Under the pieces are notes generated by a model. It saw only the letters and a list, made by a program, of their open reading frames with translations. It was not told the origin of the DNA and searched no databases. A DNA stretch of 64,000 nt from Croceicoccus naphthovorans (GTDB taxonomy: Bacteria; Pseudomonadota; Alphaproteobacteria; Sphingomonadales; Sphingomonadaceae): assembly GCF_001028705.1 (NCBI RefSeq), contig NZ_CP011770.1, forward strand, positions 1,615,501 to 1,679,500. Direction: 5' to 3'. Positions 23,675-33,343 of the stretch are shown piece by piece. The position numbers and the translations under genes are program-made. Positions within the stretch are counted from its first letter, which is position 1. Every line of letters begins with the position of its first letter.

Positions 23675-24424
23675 CCACGTTACCGCTGTCGCAGATTCAT
23701 TGTAGCGTGCGCCGCGATCGAGAAAGAAAACCCTGTTTCCAGCATCTTCCAAGACTGTGTCGAACGTCCGAGATTGATGCACTGGAGCAATCTTCACCCC
23801 CGGTGGAGTCAGATGTGATCTGCTCCGCTTTGTTCGGACGAGAAGTGTCATGGCGGAAGTTGAGGTTATTGGCTTGGATGCTGGCGTGGCGGATGGTCTC
23901 GGTCGCCAAGGCCGGCAACCACTATCTGCAGCAGACGCTGTTCGCCGGCGCCATGGCAGTTATCCGCAGTGCCGTGCAAGGCAGCCGCCGGACCTGGCTG
24001 AGGGCCGGACACATGGCCGCACCGGCCAGCCCCCGCAAAAGCTCACCAAACCCTTGCCAACCGAGAGCCGTCCACACATGGCGCAAAGCAGACATCAACG
24101 GGGCAGGGCAATTGAAAATCTCCAAAGATCTGAGTGCCCACTATTGTCCGGTTCGGCGCACCAAGGGCAAACCCGTCTCCATCCGGGGGCGGTTTAGTTT
24201 TTGGTGGGTCATAACGGATCGGCCCAGGTTCGCAGGTGAAGGCGCAACGCGCCGGAGACGTCCGTTGTGAAGCGAAGGACAATCCTGTCGTCGGCAAGCT
24301 GGAACCAGCAAAGGCAGTCCGAAAACCGCCCAACCGCCTCAACACAGCGCAATTCTTATCCACCGTAACGAATTTCGTGCATCGCGTACTTGCGGCGAAC
24401 CGCGTTTTATGATTCCCATCCTTA
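23675..24424. other. 750-bp non-coding stretch with mobile-element debris
   Basis: No intact gene here. The plus strand carries a transposase fragment (listed separately). The last 300 bp before ftsB have no coding pattern I can support. Codon style differs from the neighbouring genes. This is the right-hand edge of the cobalamin locus. Confidence 0.6.
23893..24090 (+). pseudogene. IS110-family transposase C-terminal remnant
   Basis: The plus-strand frame reads MVSVAKAGNHYLQQTLFAGA then MAVIRSA and RRTWLRA, matching the C-terminal Transposase_20 region of IS110 proteins (pattern SK-x-G-N/D-x-YLR-x-x-L-x-x-GA-x-AV...WL..L..RRP.KVA..ALANK). After that the match shifts frame (APAKA...LANR). No N-terminal DEDD domain and no complete element remain. 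Confidence 0.55.
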
Positions 24425-24772
24425 ATGGCCGGAAACCATTTCTTGCAGCTGGGAAAGCGTCGGCGGGTTGTTGCCCGTCCACACCTGCCGAAGCGTCGCT
24501 TCGGGCGGGTCGTGGCTGTTGGCGCGCTGATCTTTCTTGGCGCGATGGCTCTTGTCGGGCCGACCGGACTGCGCGCGTGGAGCGAATCCGCGACCGTGCT
24601 CGAAAAGCGCAATGCCGAACTGGCGCAGCTTCGGGCAGAGCGGGAGCGGATCGCCAACCGGGTCGAATTGCTTGATCCCAACAACGCCGACCCCGACCTT
24701 GTCGGCGAATTGCTGCGCAGCAACCTGAATGTGGCGCACCCGGACGAGGTGGTCGTTTCGCGAGACGATTGA
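24425..24772 (+). CDS. ftsB: Septum formation initiator, FtsB/DivIC family
   Basis: A 115-residue bitopic membrane protein of the divisome (FtsQ-FtsL-FtsB complex). A basic N-terminus (KRRRVVARPHLPKRR) precedes one membrane helix (about 27-45), then a coiled coil in the periplasm (ATVLEKRNAELAQLRAERERIANRVELL) and the typical DPDLVGELLRSNLNVAHPDEVVV end. Its position just before pdhA is common in sphingomonads. Confidence 0.88.
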   Translation: MAGNHFLQLGKRRRVVARPHLPKRRFGRVVAVGALIFLGAMALVGPTGLRAWSESATVLEKRNAELAQLRAERERIANRVELLDPNNADPDLVGELLRSNLNVAHPDEVVVSRDD

Positions 24773-24897
24773 GCGAAATGCATCTGCATTCGCGCCATTC
24801 GCGCTTGCAGAAATGGCAACTGGTCTTGTAGTCGTCGTTACGGAACGCGTGCACTCTCCCTCTTCGGCACGCGAAACCAAGATTTTGAGGTGCTCGA

Positions 24898-25983
24898 TTG
24901 GTTACACGGAAATCGAAGAGCGGCCCGGCGCGGGCCGCTGTCGCTTCGCCTGCGGATGATCCCGATTTCGCCCTGCGTTCGTTGCAGGAAAAGTATGAGA
25001 AAGTTGGGCCGTATAAGGCCTCGGACGATGAACTTCTCGAATTCTATAAAACGATGCTGCTTATCCGGCGTTTCGAGGAACGGGCGGGTCAGCTCTACGG
25101 CCTCGGTCTGATCGGCGGCTTCTGCCACCTTTATATCGGGCAGGAAGCGGTTGCCGTCGGGCTTCAGTCCGCGCTGGCCGAGGGTAAGGATAGCGTCATC
25201 ACAGGCTATCGCGACCACGGGCACATGTTGGCCTATGGTATCGATCCGAAAGTGATCATGGCCGAACTGACCGGGCGCGAAGCCGGAATCAGCCACGGCA
25301 AGGGCGGTTCGATGCACATGTTCAGCACCGAACACGCGTTCTACGGCGGCCACGGCATCGTCGGTGCGCAGGTTCCGCTGGGTGCAGGCCTCGCCTTCGC
25401 GCACAAGTATCGCGAAGACGGCGGCGTGTGCCTCGCCTATTTCGGCGACGGTGCGGCGAACCAGGGGCAGGTCTACGAGACCTTCAACATGGCTGCGCTG
25501 TGGCAGTTGCCCATCATCTTCGTCATCGAAAACAACCAGTATGCAATGGGCACCAGCACCGCGCGGTCCAGTGCGGAAACCGAATTCCACCGTCGCGGCA
25601 CCGCGTTCCGCATTCCCGGCATGGATGTCGACGGCATGGATGTGCTTGCGGTGCGCAGCGCTGCGCAAGTCGCGCTGGAACACGTGCGCGGCGGCGGCGG
25701 CCCCGTGTTGATGGAAATGAACACCTACCGCTATCGCGGCCACTCCATGTCCGACCCGGCGAAGTATCGCAGCCGGGAAGAGGTCAAGGAAATGCGCGAC
25801 AAGCACGACCCGATCGAGGCGGCGAAGGCCGAACTGGTCAAGCGCGGCGTTGACGAGGGCAAGTTGAAGGACATGGACAAGGCGATCCGCGCCGAAGTTG
25901 GCGAAGCGGCAGACTTTGCGGAAAGCTCGCCCGAACCGCGGCTGTCCGAACTCTACACCGACGTATTGGTGGAGAGCTACTGA
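24898..25983 (+). CDS. pdhA: Pyruvate dehydrogenase E1 component, alpha subunit
   Basis: Thiamine-diphosphate-dependent decarboxylase subunit of the pyruvate dehydrogenase complex. The 361-residue protein has [28 protein letters not shown], the ThDP/Mg motif GDGAANQGQ...ENNQYAMGT, and the phosphorylation-loop-like [19 protein letters not shown] start at 24898 with GAGG seven bases upstream is used. A short disordered N-terminus ([17 protein letters not shown]) precedes the catalytic fold. It overlaps pdhB (TGATG). Confidence 0.96.
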   Translation: MVTRKSKSGPARAAVASPADDPDFALRSLQEKYEKVGPYKASDDELLEFYKTMLLIRRFEERAGQLYGLGLIGGFCHLYIGQEAVAVGLQSALAEGKDSVITGYRDHGHMLAYGIDPKVIMAELTGREAGISHGKGGSMHMFSTEHAFYGGHGIVGAQVPLGAGLAFAHKYREDGGVCLAYFGDGAANQGQVYETFNMAALWQLPIIFVIENNQYAMGTSTARSSAETEFHRRGTAFRIPGMDVDGMDVLAVRSAAQVALEHVRGGGGPVLMEMNTYRYRGHSMSDPAKYRSREEVKEMRDKHDPIEAAKAELVKRGVDEGKLKDMDKAIRAEVGEAADFAESSPEPRLSELYTDVLVESY

Positions 25984-27338
25984 TGGCGATCGAACTGAAA
26001 ATGCCCGCACTTTCCCCGACGATGGAGGAAGGCACCTTGGCCAAGTGGATGGTCAAGGAAGGCGACGAAATCTCGCCCGGCGACGTCATTGCGGAGATCG
26101 AGACCGACAAGGCCACGATGGAATTCGAATCCATCGACGAAGGCACTGTCGGGAAAATCATGGTGCCCGAGGGTAGCGAAAACGTGAAGGTCGGCACCGT
26201 CATCGCGGTGCTGAACGGCGATGGCGGCGACGTTTCAGATGCGCCAGCCGAGGCCAAGGCGGAAGACAAGGAAACGCCGCCGACAGAGCCAGCGAATCCC
26301 GCCAAGGCCGCGCCAAAGATCGCCAAGGATCCCGAAGTGCGCGAAGGCACGGCGATGAAGTCGACCTCCGTCCGCGAAGCCCTGCGCGATGCGATGGCAG
26401 AGGAAATGCGCGCCGACGACCGTGTCTTCGTAATGGGCGAGGAAGTGGCCGAATACCAAGGTGCCTACAAGGTGACGCAGGGCCTGCTCGATGAATTCGG
26501 GCCGAAGCGCGTGATCGATACGCCGATTACCGAGTACGGCTTTGCCGGTATCGGCACCGGTGCGGCGATGGGCGGTCTGCGCCCGGTTGTCGAGTTCATG
26601 ACTTTCAACTTCGCGATGCAGGCGATCGACCACATCATCAACTCTGCGGCGAAGACGAATTATATGTCGGGCGGCCAGATGCGCTGTCCGGTGGTGTTTC
26701 GCGGACCCAACGGCGCGGCCAGCCGGGTCGGTGCGCAGCACTCGCAGAACTATGGCCCGTGGTACGCCAGCGTTCCCGGTCTTGTCGTGATTGCGCCCTA
26801 TGATGCGGCGGACGGTAAGGGCTTGCTGAAGGCCGCGATCCGGAGCGAGGACCCGGTGGTCTTCCTTGAGAACGAGCTGCTTTATGGCAAGAGCTTCGAC
26901 GTGCCCGAGGTTGACGATTGGGTTCTGCCCATCGGCAAGGCGCGGATCATGCGCGAAGGTAGCGATGTCACGATCGTGTCCTACTCGATCGGTGTCGGTC
27001 TTGCGCTGGAAGCCGCCGAGACCCTGGCGGGTGAGGGGATCGATGCCGAAGTGATCGACTTGCGCACGCTGCGCCCGCTCGATGCGGAAACCGTGTTGGC
27101 CAGCCTGAAGAAGACGAACCGTCTGGTCGTGGCCGAAGAAGGCTGGCCGACGTGTTCTATCGCCAGCGAAATCGTCGCGATCTGCATGGAGCAGGGCTTC
27201 GACGACCTCGACGCGCCGGTGATGCGGGTAAACAACGAAGACGTGCCGCTGCCTTATGCCGCGAATCTCGAAAAGGCGGCGTTGATCGATACGCCGCGCA
27301 TTATCGAGGCGGTGAAAAAGGTCTGCTACCGCGATTGA
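25983..27338 (+). CDS. pdhB: Pyruvate dehydrogenase E1 component, beta subunit, with N-terminal lipoyl domain
   Basis: A 451-residue protein. Residues 1-78 form a biotinyl/lipoyl domain with the lipoylation motif [13 protein letters not shown] (Lys near 42). An Ala/Pro/Lys-rich linker leads to the E1-beta transketolase-like domain (about 120-451), including [23 protein letters not shown] and [17 protein letters not shown] lipoyl domain on E1-beta is the alphaproteobacterial arrangement, where it joins acyl transfer to E2. Follows pdhA with one-base overlap. A strong terminator follows at 27357. Confidence 0.96.
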   Translation: MAIELKMPALSPTMEEGTLAKWMVKEGDEISPGDVIAEIETDKATMEFESIDEGTVGKIMVPEGSENVKVGTVIAVLNGDGGDVSDAPAEAKAEDKETPPTEPANPAKAAPKIAKDPEVREGTAMKSTSVREALRDAMAEEMRADDRVFVMGEEVAEYQGAYKVTQGLLDEFGPKRVIDTPITEYGFAGIGTGAAMGGLRPVVEFMTFNFAMQAIDHIINSAAKTNYMSGGQMRCPVVFRGPNGAASRVGAQHSQNYGPWYASVPGLVVIAPYDAADGKGLLKAAIRSEDPVVFLENELLYGKSFDVPEVDDWVLPIGKARIMREGSDVTIVSYSIGVGLALEAAETLAGEGIDAEVIDLRTLRPLDAETVLASLKKTNRLVVAEEGWPTCSIASEIVAICMEQGFDDLDAPVMRVNNEDVPLPYAANLEKAALIDTPRIIEAVKKVCYRD

Positions 27339-27356
27339 GCGGAAGTGATTTGCCAA

Positions 27357-27387
27357 TGAAAAAGGGCGGGGAATTCCCGCCCTTTTT
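27357..27387. terminator. Bidirectional terminator between pdhB and the TadE-type genes
   Basis: AAAAAGGGCGGG and CCCGCCCTTTTTT form a perfect stem closed by a short GAATTC-type loop, with A-runs and T-runs on both sides, so it can end transcription of pdhB (plus) and the TadE unit (minus). Confidence 0.88.
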
Positions 27388-27391
27388 TGTG

Positions 27392-27916
27392 TCAGGTGCC
27401 GATGGGATTGTCCGGCGTTCCATCGACACCGCCATCTGTGCCGTCGCCGGTTCCAACGGCTTCATCCTCGGGCGGTGGCGGAGCGGGCACGAAGACCGTC
27501 CGCGTATAGTCCAGTGTCAGGACCGGAACCTTTGAAAAGCCGAGCAGGCTGGGCACGTCATAGATCATGTTGACGTCGATCTTGCGCACGCGATCCATGT
27601 CCTGGGTCGGAGAATCGTCGATATAAACCTGCAAGCGGTCCGCCTGCAGCATATAGGGTGCCGTAACGGCGAGCGTGAAGGCCTTGATCTCGATCTGCGA
27701 GTCGGTCAGCACGTTGTTCTTCTGCGCTTCGACGGCCATATACCGGCTCATCTCGCCAGCCAGGCTGCGCACCGAATTCTGCGCCTGAAGATAGAGGCCG
27801 ACCTGAAACACGCCGATCAGCATAGAGATCAACACGGGAAACAGGATCGCGACTTCTATAATGGTCGTGCCGGTTTCGTCCTTGCGCCAGCGGTTCAGGA
27901 AGCCTTGCTTGCTCAT
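27392..27916 (-). CDS. TadE/TadG-family pseudopilin-like protein
   Basis: A 174-residue protein with the TadE-like N-terminus RWRKDETGTTIIEVAILFPVLISMLIGVFQ: short basic head, Glu in the fifth-residue-like position, and a single hydrophobic helix (about 18-40). The C-terminal tail is Pro/Glu/Gly/Asp-rich with low complexity. It is last of three such genes that overlap by ATGA. In Flp/Tad pilus systems minor pseudopilins of this kind are processed by TadV/CpaA; none of the tad machinery is in this window. Confidence 0.8.
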   Translation of the reverse strand: MSKQGFLNRWRKDETGTTIIEVAILFPVLISMLIGVFQVGLYLQAQNSVRSLAGEMSRYMAVEAQKNNVLTDSQIEIKAFTLAVTAPYMLQADRLQVYIDDSPTQDMDRVRKIDVNMIYDVPSLLGFSKVPVLTLDYTRTVFVPAPPPPEDEAVGTGDGTDGGVDGTPDNPIGT

Positions 27917-28413
27917 CCGATTTGCACCGATCGTTTGACTTTATACTCGAAATTGCTGCCGATGCCGTATTCGGTCCACACGGGCGAGTAACTGTCGCGC
28001 ATATAGATGACGAGGAACACGCTTTCGGTCTGCGCCTCGTTCGCGCATCCCTTTTCGGCCTGGCGTTCACTGTTGTTGCCGCAGCGCCAGCGCATGTAGA
28101 CGGTCGCTTGCCCTTCGCCGATCTCGGGGCCCGCGTTAGACGCGGTCAGGCCGCTGCGTTGGGCGATATAGGCCTTGACCTCCGCCATGGTTTGATCGGC
28201 CTCTACCTGGTTTGTCGGAGCAGAGGCCATGATGATTTCCATGGCATTGGCGGAAATCGTCTGCAGCTCGGTCTGGCGCGCCACCATCGAGCTGATCTCT
28301 ACCCCGCCAAGCGTCATCGCGACGAGTACGGGCGCCACGAACGCGGTTTCGATCAGCGTCGATGCGCGTTCATCGCGGCAAAGGCGTTTGAGGAACTTCA
28401 TGGCAAGCCTCAC
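27913..28413 (-). CDS. TadE/TadG-family pseudopilin-like protein
   Basis: A 166-residue protein with RDERASTLIETAFVAPVLVAMTLGGVEISSMVARQ, the TadE-like pseudopilin head and helix (about 16-40), then a periplasmic domain with two cysteines in a short spacing (WRCGNNSERQAEKGC) that could form a disulfide. It overlaps the genes on both sides by four bases and is surely cotranscribed with them. Confidence 0.8.
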   Translation of the reverse strand: MRLAMKFLKRLCRDERASTLIETAFVAPVLVAMTLGGVEISSMVARQTELQTISANAMEIIMASAPTNQVEADQTMAEVKAYIAQRSGLTASNAGPEIGEGQATVYMRWRCGNNSERQAEKGCANEAQTESVFLVIYMRDSYSPVWTEYGIGSNFEYKVKRSVQIG

Positions 28414-29870
28414 GCAACCAGCTTTACGGAGCCCTGGAACACGAACTCGCCGTGCGTCGGGCCGTCATTCGGGCAGAAGCTGGTAAGGTCGGTGGTGCCC
28501 GACAGCTTGATCTTGTTGGCGATGATCGTCAGGCAGATGTTCGCGACCTGCGCGGTTCCGCCCAGCGACAGCGTGCTTTTCGGCATATAGATCGTGCCGC
28601 TGACCCATGTGTCGGACGTGCCGTTCATCATGTTGCCGTTGCCTTCGCCGGTAGGATTGTTCCCTTCCGATTCCGGATCTTCATAGATCAACATGCCTTC
28701 GAGCCTGCCGGCATACTCTTCGCTGAGGTTGTAGGGCTGACCCATCAGGGTATCTTTTGTGATGCCTTGAAGGTTGATGTCGTTGCTTTCGCCATTCTGG
28801 GATGTGCCGTTGATTTTCAGGCCGGCCTCATTGGTCAGGATGAACAGAACGCCGTTCGCCAGTGTGCTGTAGTTGCCGCCGATCGAGAGTTCGCCGCCGT
28901 CGATTACATAGATGCCAGCTTCGAACACCGTATCGCATCTAACGGTAATGCCGCCCGGATAGACGCCCGGTGTGGCCACGCCGATTTGCGGCGCGTTTCC
29001 GTTGTCGTTCTTCTTACCCTTGCCGGTGGTCTTGCAGGTATAACTTCCCGGAGTGTCGCCCACGGCTTCGATCGGCGGCACAAGGTCGGCAAATTGATCG
29101 TACAGGCCGTCGAAGTTCTCGACGATTTCGTCGTCACTCAGTTCCTCGATCTCGTCATCGATGGTCCCTGCGGCGACGATGGTACCGGCCTGAATGGTCG
29201 GCGTGCCGTTCGCTTCAATGGCGTCTTCGCCGTACCAATAGGTGATGCATTCGCCGTCGATGTAGCCGGTCGATCCATCGTCCTGATTGGCGCAGATGCG
29301 CGCAGAAGTCGAAAGCGCGGCGATGCCGCAACCCGCGGTGAAAAGGGCGTTACCGTTGAACGTAATCGCGCCCGCAGCTTCGGGGTCGACAGCCTTCAGG
29401 CATTCGGTCCAGACAAGGCCGCCGCTGAAGGCTGCCTGGCTGCGCACCGATACGGTGCTTGCCCTGCCGGTGAAATAGCTGGTGAAAGGAAGCATCCGGG
29501 TCGCGCTGACTTCGACCGTCACCGCGTTGTTCGTTTCCCCGGCATAATCCGACATGAAAATGTTGGGGTTGGTGCTGATGCCCTTGGTCACCGCCTCGTT
29601 CGCCTGAAACTCGCGAAGGCCGCGTGCTTGGAACTCCAGGCTGTTGGGGTCTTCAGCAAGTTCCCATGCCCCGGCCAGCGCGGCTTGGTCGGCTGCGTAC
29701 TGAAGCTCTCTTTGCCACAGGTACATTTGGGTAAAGTCGATGGCAAAGCCGCCGCCGCCGACGATCATCGGAGCACCGAAGGCCATCAGGATCAGCGCAT
29801 TGGCGCTTGTATCCTTGCGAAAACGCTTAAGAAATGTCTTGGCCTTGCGGGTCGAAGCTTGGAGGACCAT
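28410..29870 (-). CDS. TadG-family pilus assembly-associated protein (large)
   Basis: A 486-residue protein. The head RKDTSANALILMAFGAPMIVGGGGFAIDFTQMYLWQRELQYAADQAALAGA (about 18-68) is the putative Flp-pilus and Goad/TadG-type segment with one membrane helix. A long extracytoplasmic region follows, rich in Gly, Asn, Thr and repeated turns such as GVYPGGITVRCD and GIYVIDGGELSIGGN, which suggests a beta-solenoid-like fold, with several cysteines. It is first in the three-gene unit. A function in surface pili or adhesion is inferred from the family. Confidence 0.8.
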   Translation of the reverse strand: MVLQASTRKAKTFLKRFRKDTSANALILMAFGAPMIVGGGGFAIDFTQMYLWQRELQYAADQAALAGAWELAEDPNSLEFQARGLREFQANEAVTKGISTNPNIFMSDYAGETNNAVTVEVSATRMLPFTSYFTGRASTVSVRSQAAFSGGLVWTECLKAVDPEAAGAITFNGNALFTAGCGIAALSTSARICANQDDGSTGYIDGECITYWYGEDAIEANGTPTIQAGTIVAAGTIDDEIEELSDDEIVENFDGLYDQFADLVPPIEAVGDTPGSYTCKTTGKGKKNDNGNAPQIGVATPGVYPGGITVRCDTVFEAGIYVIDGGELSIGGNYSTLANGVLFILTNEAGLKINGTSQNGESNDINLQGITKDTLMGQPYNLSEEYAGRLEGMLIYEDPESEGNNPTGEGNGNMMNGTSDTWVSGTIYMPKSTLSLGGTAQVANICLTIIANKIKLSGTTDLTSFCPNDGPTHGEFVFQGSVKLVA

Positions 29871-29978
29871 CGATTGCTCCCTTGCAAATTAAGGTCCAGA
29901 TGTGCCTTTGGCGCACGCCTGAAATGATAGTTTCACCCTGAATCTAGGCGGTTTCTGGTAATCACCCCTTGAAGGAAC

Positions 29979-30665
29979 ATGGTTAACGCAATGTTAGTGA
30001 GCGATACGCCTGACAATCGGGGGTTTTGGGAGGAGACGCTGGCATCGTTTCCGCCGCCGATGCGCCTTTCGCTGACCTTCGCACCTGCCGCATCGCGTTC
30101 ATTCTGGGGCGGATTCTTCGCGCTGGATCGCCGATTCGCGCATATCGTCGCAACCGCAAGCGAACCGATGCTGGCGCAGATGCGGCTGACATGGTGGCGA
30201 GAGGTTCTGGACAAGCCCGCTGATGATCGGCCGAGCGGTGAGCCGTTGCTTGCCGCACTGGCGAAATGGGGCGGGGAAGCGCGGGTCTTGGCCCGGCTTG
30301 CCGAAGGGTGGGAAATGTTGGTGGGTGAAGAGCCGCTCGATGCCGCGTCCGTCGCGGCCTTGGCCGGGGCGCGGGGCGATGTGGCGGGGGCTATCGCCCG
30401 GTTGGCTGGCAAATCGGATCAGGCCGAAGACGCGGTTCGGGCGGGGTATCGCTGGGCCTTGGCGGACATCGCATCGCACCTGTCCGACGAGGGCGAACGC
30501 GCGATGGCGCTGTCGCTCTATCGCGCGGCGGCGGAGGGTTCCATGCCGCGGATCGCCCGGCCTGTGCGGGTTCTGGAACAGTTGGCAATGCGATCCATGG
30601 CGGGGCAGGCTGGCGGTTTTGGCAGCTATCTGGCGGCGTTGCGCACTGGGTGGCTTGGCCGTTGA
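29979..30665 (+). CDS. Squalene/phytoene synthase-family protein, NDUFAF6-like
   Basis: A 228-residue helical protein. FWGGFFALDRRFAHIVATASEPMLAQMRLTWWREVL corresponds to the first half of the prenyl-synthase fold, but the Asp-rich DxxxD metal-binding motifs of true squalene or phytoene synthases are not visible. The MLAQMRLTWWRE segment matches the NDUFAF6-like branch, whose mitochondrial member helps assemble respiratory complex I. A catalytic role in carotenoid or hopanoid synthesis is therefore doubtful. GAAGGA lies just before the ATG at 29979. Confidence 0.72.
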   Translation: MVNAMLVSDTPDNRGFWEETLASFPPPMRLSLTFAPAASRSFWGGFFALDRRFAHIVATASEPMLAQMRLTWWREVLDKPADDRPSGEPLLAALAKWGGEARVLARLAEGWEMLVGEEPLDAASVAALAGARGDVAGAIARLAGKSDQAEDAVRAGYRWALADIASHLSDEGERAMALSLYRAAAEGSMPRIARPVRVLEQLAMRSMAGQAGGFGSYLAALRTGWLGR

Positions 30666-30735
30666 AGAATGGCGATGCGGGGTTTTCACTCGTTCTCAAC
30701 CGGTTAGAAATACGCTCCGCAATAGGACGTACATC

Positions 30736-31200
30736 ATGAACCGCACGATCATTGGAGCCTTCGGGGCTTTGCTGCTTGTCGCCGTTGGCCTGTTCTGGTG
30801 GCAGGGCAGGGCGCTGGACCCGGTTGCCGCACCCCCGCCTTCGGCCGAGACCATGAGCGCCGAACCGGAGGCACTGCCCAGTGCGGATGTAGCCGAATTG
30901 CAGGGCCCCGCCTTACCGACGGCGGCGAAGATGGATGACGAGCAGCGCCGGTTTGCGCGCTATGATATCAACCGCGATCTGATCATTACGCGCAACGAAA
31001 TGCTGTCGACCCGCGTTGCCGCGTTCCGCAAGCTGGACGTGGACGGCAACAACCTGCTGACGTTCGAGGAGTGGGCGGTGACGACGGTCAATCGGTTCGA
31101 AGGGGCGGATGCCGACCAGAACGACCGCCTGACGCAAGCCGAATTCGCGACGACCGCGCCGAAGCGGAAGCCGAAGAAGAAGCCCAGCTGCTCCTGCTGA
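30736..31200 (+). CDS. EF-hand domain protein, membrane-anchored or secreted
   Basis: A 154-residue protein with one N-terminal hydrophobic segment (about 4-22), a Pro/Ala/Glu-rich linker, and three EF-hand-like calcium loops: DINRDLIITRNE, DVDGNNLLTFEE and DADQNDRLTQAE. The tail is basic and ends CSC (KRKPKKKPSCSC), which is unusual. AGGA precedes the ATG. It converges directly on trmFO, whose stop codon begins at the next base. Calcium binding is inferred from the loops; no partner is evident. Confidence 0.82.
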   Translation: MNRTIIGAFGALLLVAVGLFWWQGRALDPVAAPPPSAETMSAEPEALPSADVAELQGPALPTAAKMDDEQRRFARYDINRDLIITRNEMLSTRVAAFRKLDVDGNNLLTFEEWAVTTVNRFEGADADQNDRLTQAEFATTAPKRKPKKKPSCSC

Positions 31201-32571
31201 TCAGGCGGGAACGGGCTGCGCCGTGCCCAACCACGCCGACAGGTCGCGTTTGGCCCGCTCGGTATAGAACGCCTTGCGCGCTTTCTTGTGCACTTGCTCT
31301 TCCGGCATCGGGAACAGGCCGAAGTTGATGTTCATCGGCTGGTAGCTCTCTGCCTCGGCATCGCCGGTGATGTGCGACAGCAATGCGCCCAATGCAGTCG
31401 TAGGAGGGGGTGAAGTCCAGTTTTCTCCCGCCAGTTCCGCCGCCGCCATCATCCCTGCAACCATCCCGACCGCGCTGCTCTCGACATAGCCTTCGCAGCC
31501 GGTGATCTGCCCGGCAAAGCGAATATGCGGCGCAGATTTCAGGCGAAGCTGGCGATCCAGCAACCGCGGCGAATTCAGGAACGTGTTGCGGTGCAGCCCG
31601 CCCAGCCGGGCGAATTCGGCCTGCTCCAGACCAGGGATGGTGCGGAACAGGTCGACCTGCGCGCCGTGCTTAAGCTTGGTCTGAAACCCGACCATGTTCC
31701 ACAGCGTGCCCAGCTTGTTGTCCTGCCGCAGCTGCACCACCGCATACGGCCAGCGGCCCTGCGGAAATTCGGGCGTGCGGTCGTGCGGGTTGTCCAGGCC
31801 GACCGGTTTCATCGGGCCGAAGCGCAGGGTATCTTCACCCCGCGCGGCCATGACCTCTATCGGCATGCAGCCTTCGAAATAGGGCGTGTCGGCTTCCCAC
31901 TGCTTGAACTCGGTCTTTTCGCCATCGAGCAGACCTTGGCGAAACGCAAGGTACTGCTCCTTGTTCATCGGGCAGTTGATGTAGTCGCCGTCTTCATTCG
32001 AAGCCTCGGTCTTCTTGTCCCAGCGCGACTGGATCCAGCAGACGTCCATGTCGACAGAATGGCGATGGACGATGGGTGCGATGGCATCGAAGAAGGCAAG
32101 ACTGTCCGCGCCCGTCGCGCCGCCGATGCTCTCCGCCAGCGAAGCGGCGGTTAGCGGGCCGGTTGCAACAATGGTCAGGCCATCGGTTGGCAAAACATCG
32201 ACCCGCTCTCGCACGATTTCGACGGTGGGCAGTTCGGTCAGCGCCTTCTCGACATGAGCGGAAAAGACATCGCGGTCCACGGCCAGCGCCGACCCGGCTG
32301 GGACCTGTGCCTCCGCCGCAGCGCGCATGACCAACGAATTGCATTGCCGCATTTCGTGGTGGAGCAGGCCGACCGCGTTCGCGGTGTCGTCATCCGAACG
32401 GAACGAGTTCGAGCACACCAGTTCCGCCAGCCCATCGCCCTGATGCGCGGGTGTCGTATCGCCACCTCCGCGCATTTCGGACAGGCGCACGCGAATGCCG
32501 CGACGGCCAAGCTGCCACGCCGCCTCGCTTCCGGCCAGTCCGCCGCCGATGATGTGAACCTGATGTGTCAT
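31201..32571 (-). CDS. trmFO: Methylenetetrahydrofolate-tRNA-(uracil-5-)-methyltransferase
   Basis: FAD- and folate-dependent enzyme that makes ribothymidine at U54 of tRNA, the TrmA alternative. The 456-residue protein has the FAD-binding [15 protein letters not shown] near its start, [11 protein letters not shown] with a conserved cysteine, [10 protein letters not shown], and a second Cys-bearing [16 protein letters not shown]. An ATG at 32586 is also in frame; 32571 is preferred because the family N-terminus starts with [11 protein letters not shown] and AGGG precedes it. Confidence 0.94.
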   Translation of the reverse strand: MTHQVHIIGGGLAGSEAAWQLGRRGIRVRLSEMRGGGDTTPAHQGDGLAELVCSNSFRSDDDTANAVGLLHHEMRQCNSLVMRAAAEAQVPAGSALAVDRDVFSAHVEKALTELPTVEIVRERVDVLPTDGLTIVATGPLTAASLAESIGGATGADSLAFFDAIAPIVHRHSVDMDVCWIQSRWDKKTEASNEDGDYINCPMNKEQYLAFRQGLLDGEKTEFKQWEADTPYFEGCMPIEVMAARGEDTLRFGPMKPVGLDNPHDRTPEFPQGRWPYAVVQLRQDNKLGTLWNMVGFQTKLKHGAQVDLFRTIPGLEQAEFARLGGLHRNTFLNSPRLLDRQLRLKSAPHIRFAGQITGCEGYVESSAVGMVAGMMAAAELAGENWTSPPPTTALGALLSHITGDAEAESYQPMNINFGLFPMPEEQVHKKARKAFYTERAKRDLSAWLGTAQPVPA

Positions 32572-32680
32572 GCCCTGATCTTCCATTGGCGCGCGTTAGC
32601 GATTGCCTATCCCCGATGGCAAATGCAAAGGGGGCGTTCGATGCAATTTATCCGGGGGACGCAGGCATGAAGGTCGCATC

Positions 32681-33343
32681 ATGGTAAAACGCGCACTGGT
32701 CGAGCGCAGGCCGTGGTTGTTCGCCAGCCTGCTGGTCGCACTCGCCTGGCTGTTTCTGAGCGGCGATCCGGCGATTCCGGGCATTTACAAGTTTGTCTGG
32801 AAAGGCGTGCCGGTCGCCCTTTTGGCGGTTTACGCGTTTCAGCGGCATCTGGGGCGCGACGGCATGTTGCTTACCGCGGTTCTGGTTCTGGCCGCGATTG
32901 CCGACATGTTCAGCGAGTTGCAGTTCGCCGCGGCCGGTACTGTGATGAGCTTTTCTCTGCTTGCCGCGATTTGGCTCTATTGGTCGAACCGGCGTGAAAA
33001 CATCGTCGGTTCGCAAAAGGCGCTGGCCCTTGTGCTGGCGATTGCGGTGCCGGTCGTGTCGTGGTTGCTGCTGGCCGGCGAAGAGGGTCGGGCCCTCGCG
33101 ACCGGGTTCTCGCTGTTGATGGCGATCATGGCGGCTCTGGCATGGACCAGTCGATTTTCGCGCTATCGCGTGGGCGTGGGTGCGGTGCTGTTCGTCGTTT
33201 CCGAACTGCTGTTGTTTGCCACACAAGGCCCGATCTTGCGCGACAATAGCATCGCCGCGTGGCTGGTCTGGCCTGTCTACTATGCCGGTCAGTTGATGAT
33301 TGCGACCGGCGTGGTCAGTCGTCTGCGGCGCGAGCGGGCCTGA
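32681..33343 (+). CDS. YhhN/TMEM86-family membrane protein (lysoplasmalogenase-like)
   Basis: A 220-residue protein with about seven to eight hydrophobic segments. The pattern KGVPVALLAVYAF, AAIADMFSEL and YYAGQLMIATGVV matches the YhhN family; animal TMEM86B is a lysoplasmalogenase. Bacterial members may act on lysolipids, but activity here is unproven. AAGG lies before the ATG at 32681. Converges on gyrA. Confidence 0.78.
   Translation: MVKRALVERRPWLFASLLVALAWLFLSGDPAIPGIYKFVWKGVPVALLAVYAFQRHLGRDGMLLTAVLVLAAIADMFSELQFAAAGTVMSFSLLAAIWLYWSNRRENIVGSQKALALVLAIAVPVVSWLLLAGEEGRALATGFSLLMAIMAALAWTSRFSRYRVGVGAVLFVVSELLLFATQGPILRDNSIAAWLVWPVYYAGQLMIATGVVSRLRRERA

Noticed and set aside
23657..23851. 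Minus-strand frame with coding-like tail TFDTVLEDAGNRVFFLDRGARY
   Set aside because: It overlaps the end of cobU on the other strand, has no recognisable family and no ribosome site; possibly a gene remnant but I cannot support it.
5755..24424. A duplicated tRNA 3' end marking the far end of an island
   Set aside because: Read through 23.7-24.4 kb and around 11.6 kb; only 8-base chance matches to the tRNA T arm were found.
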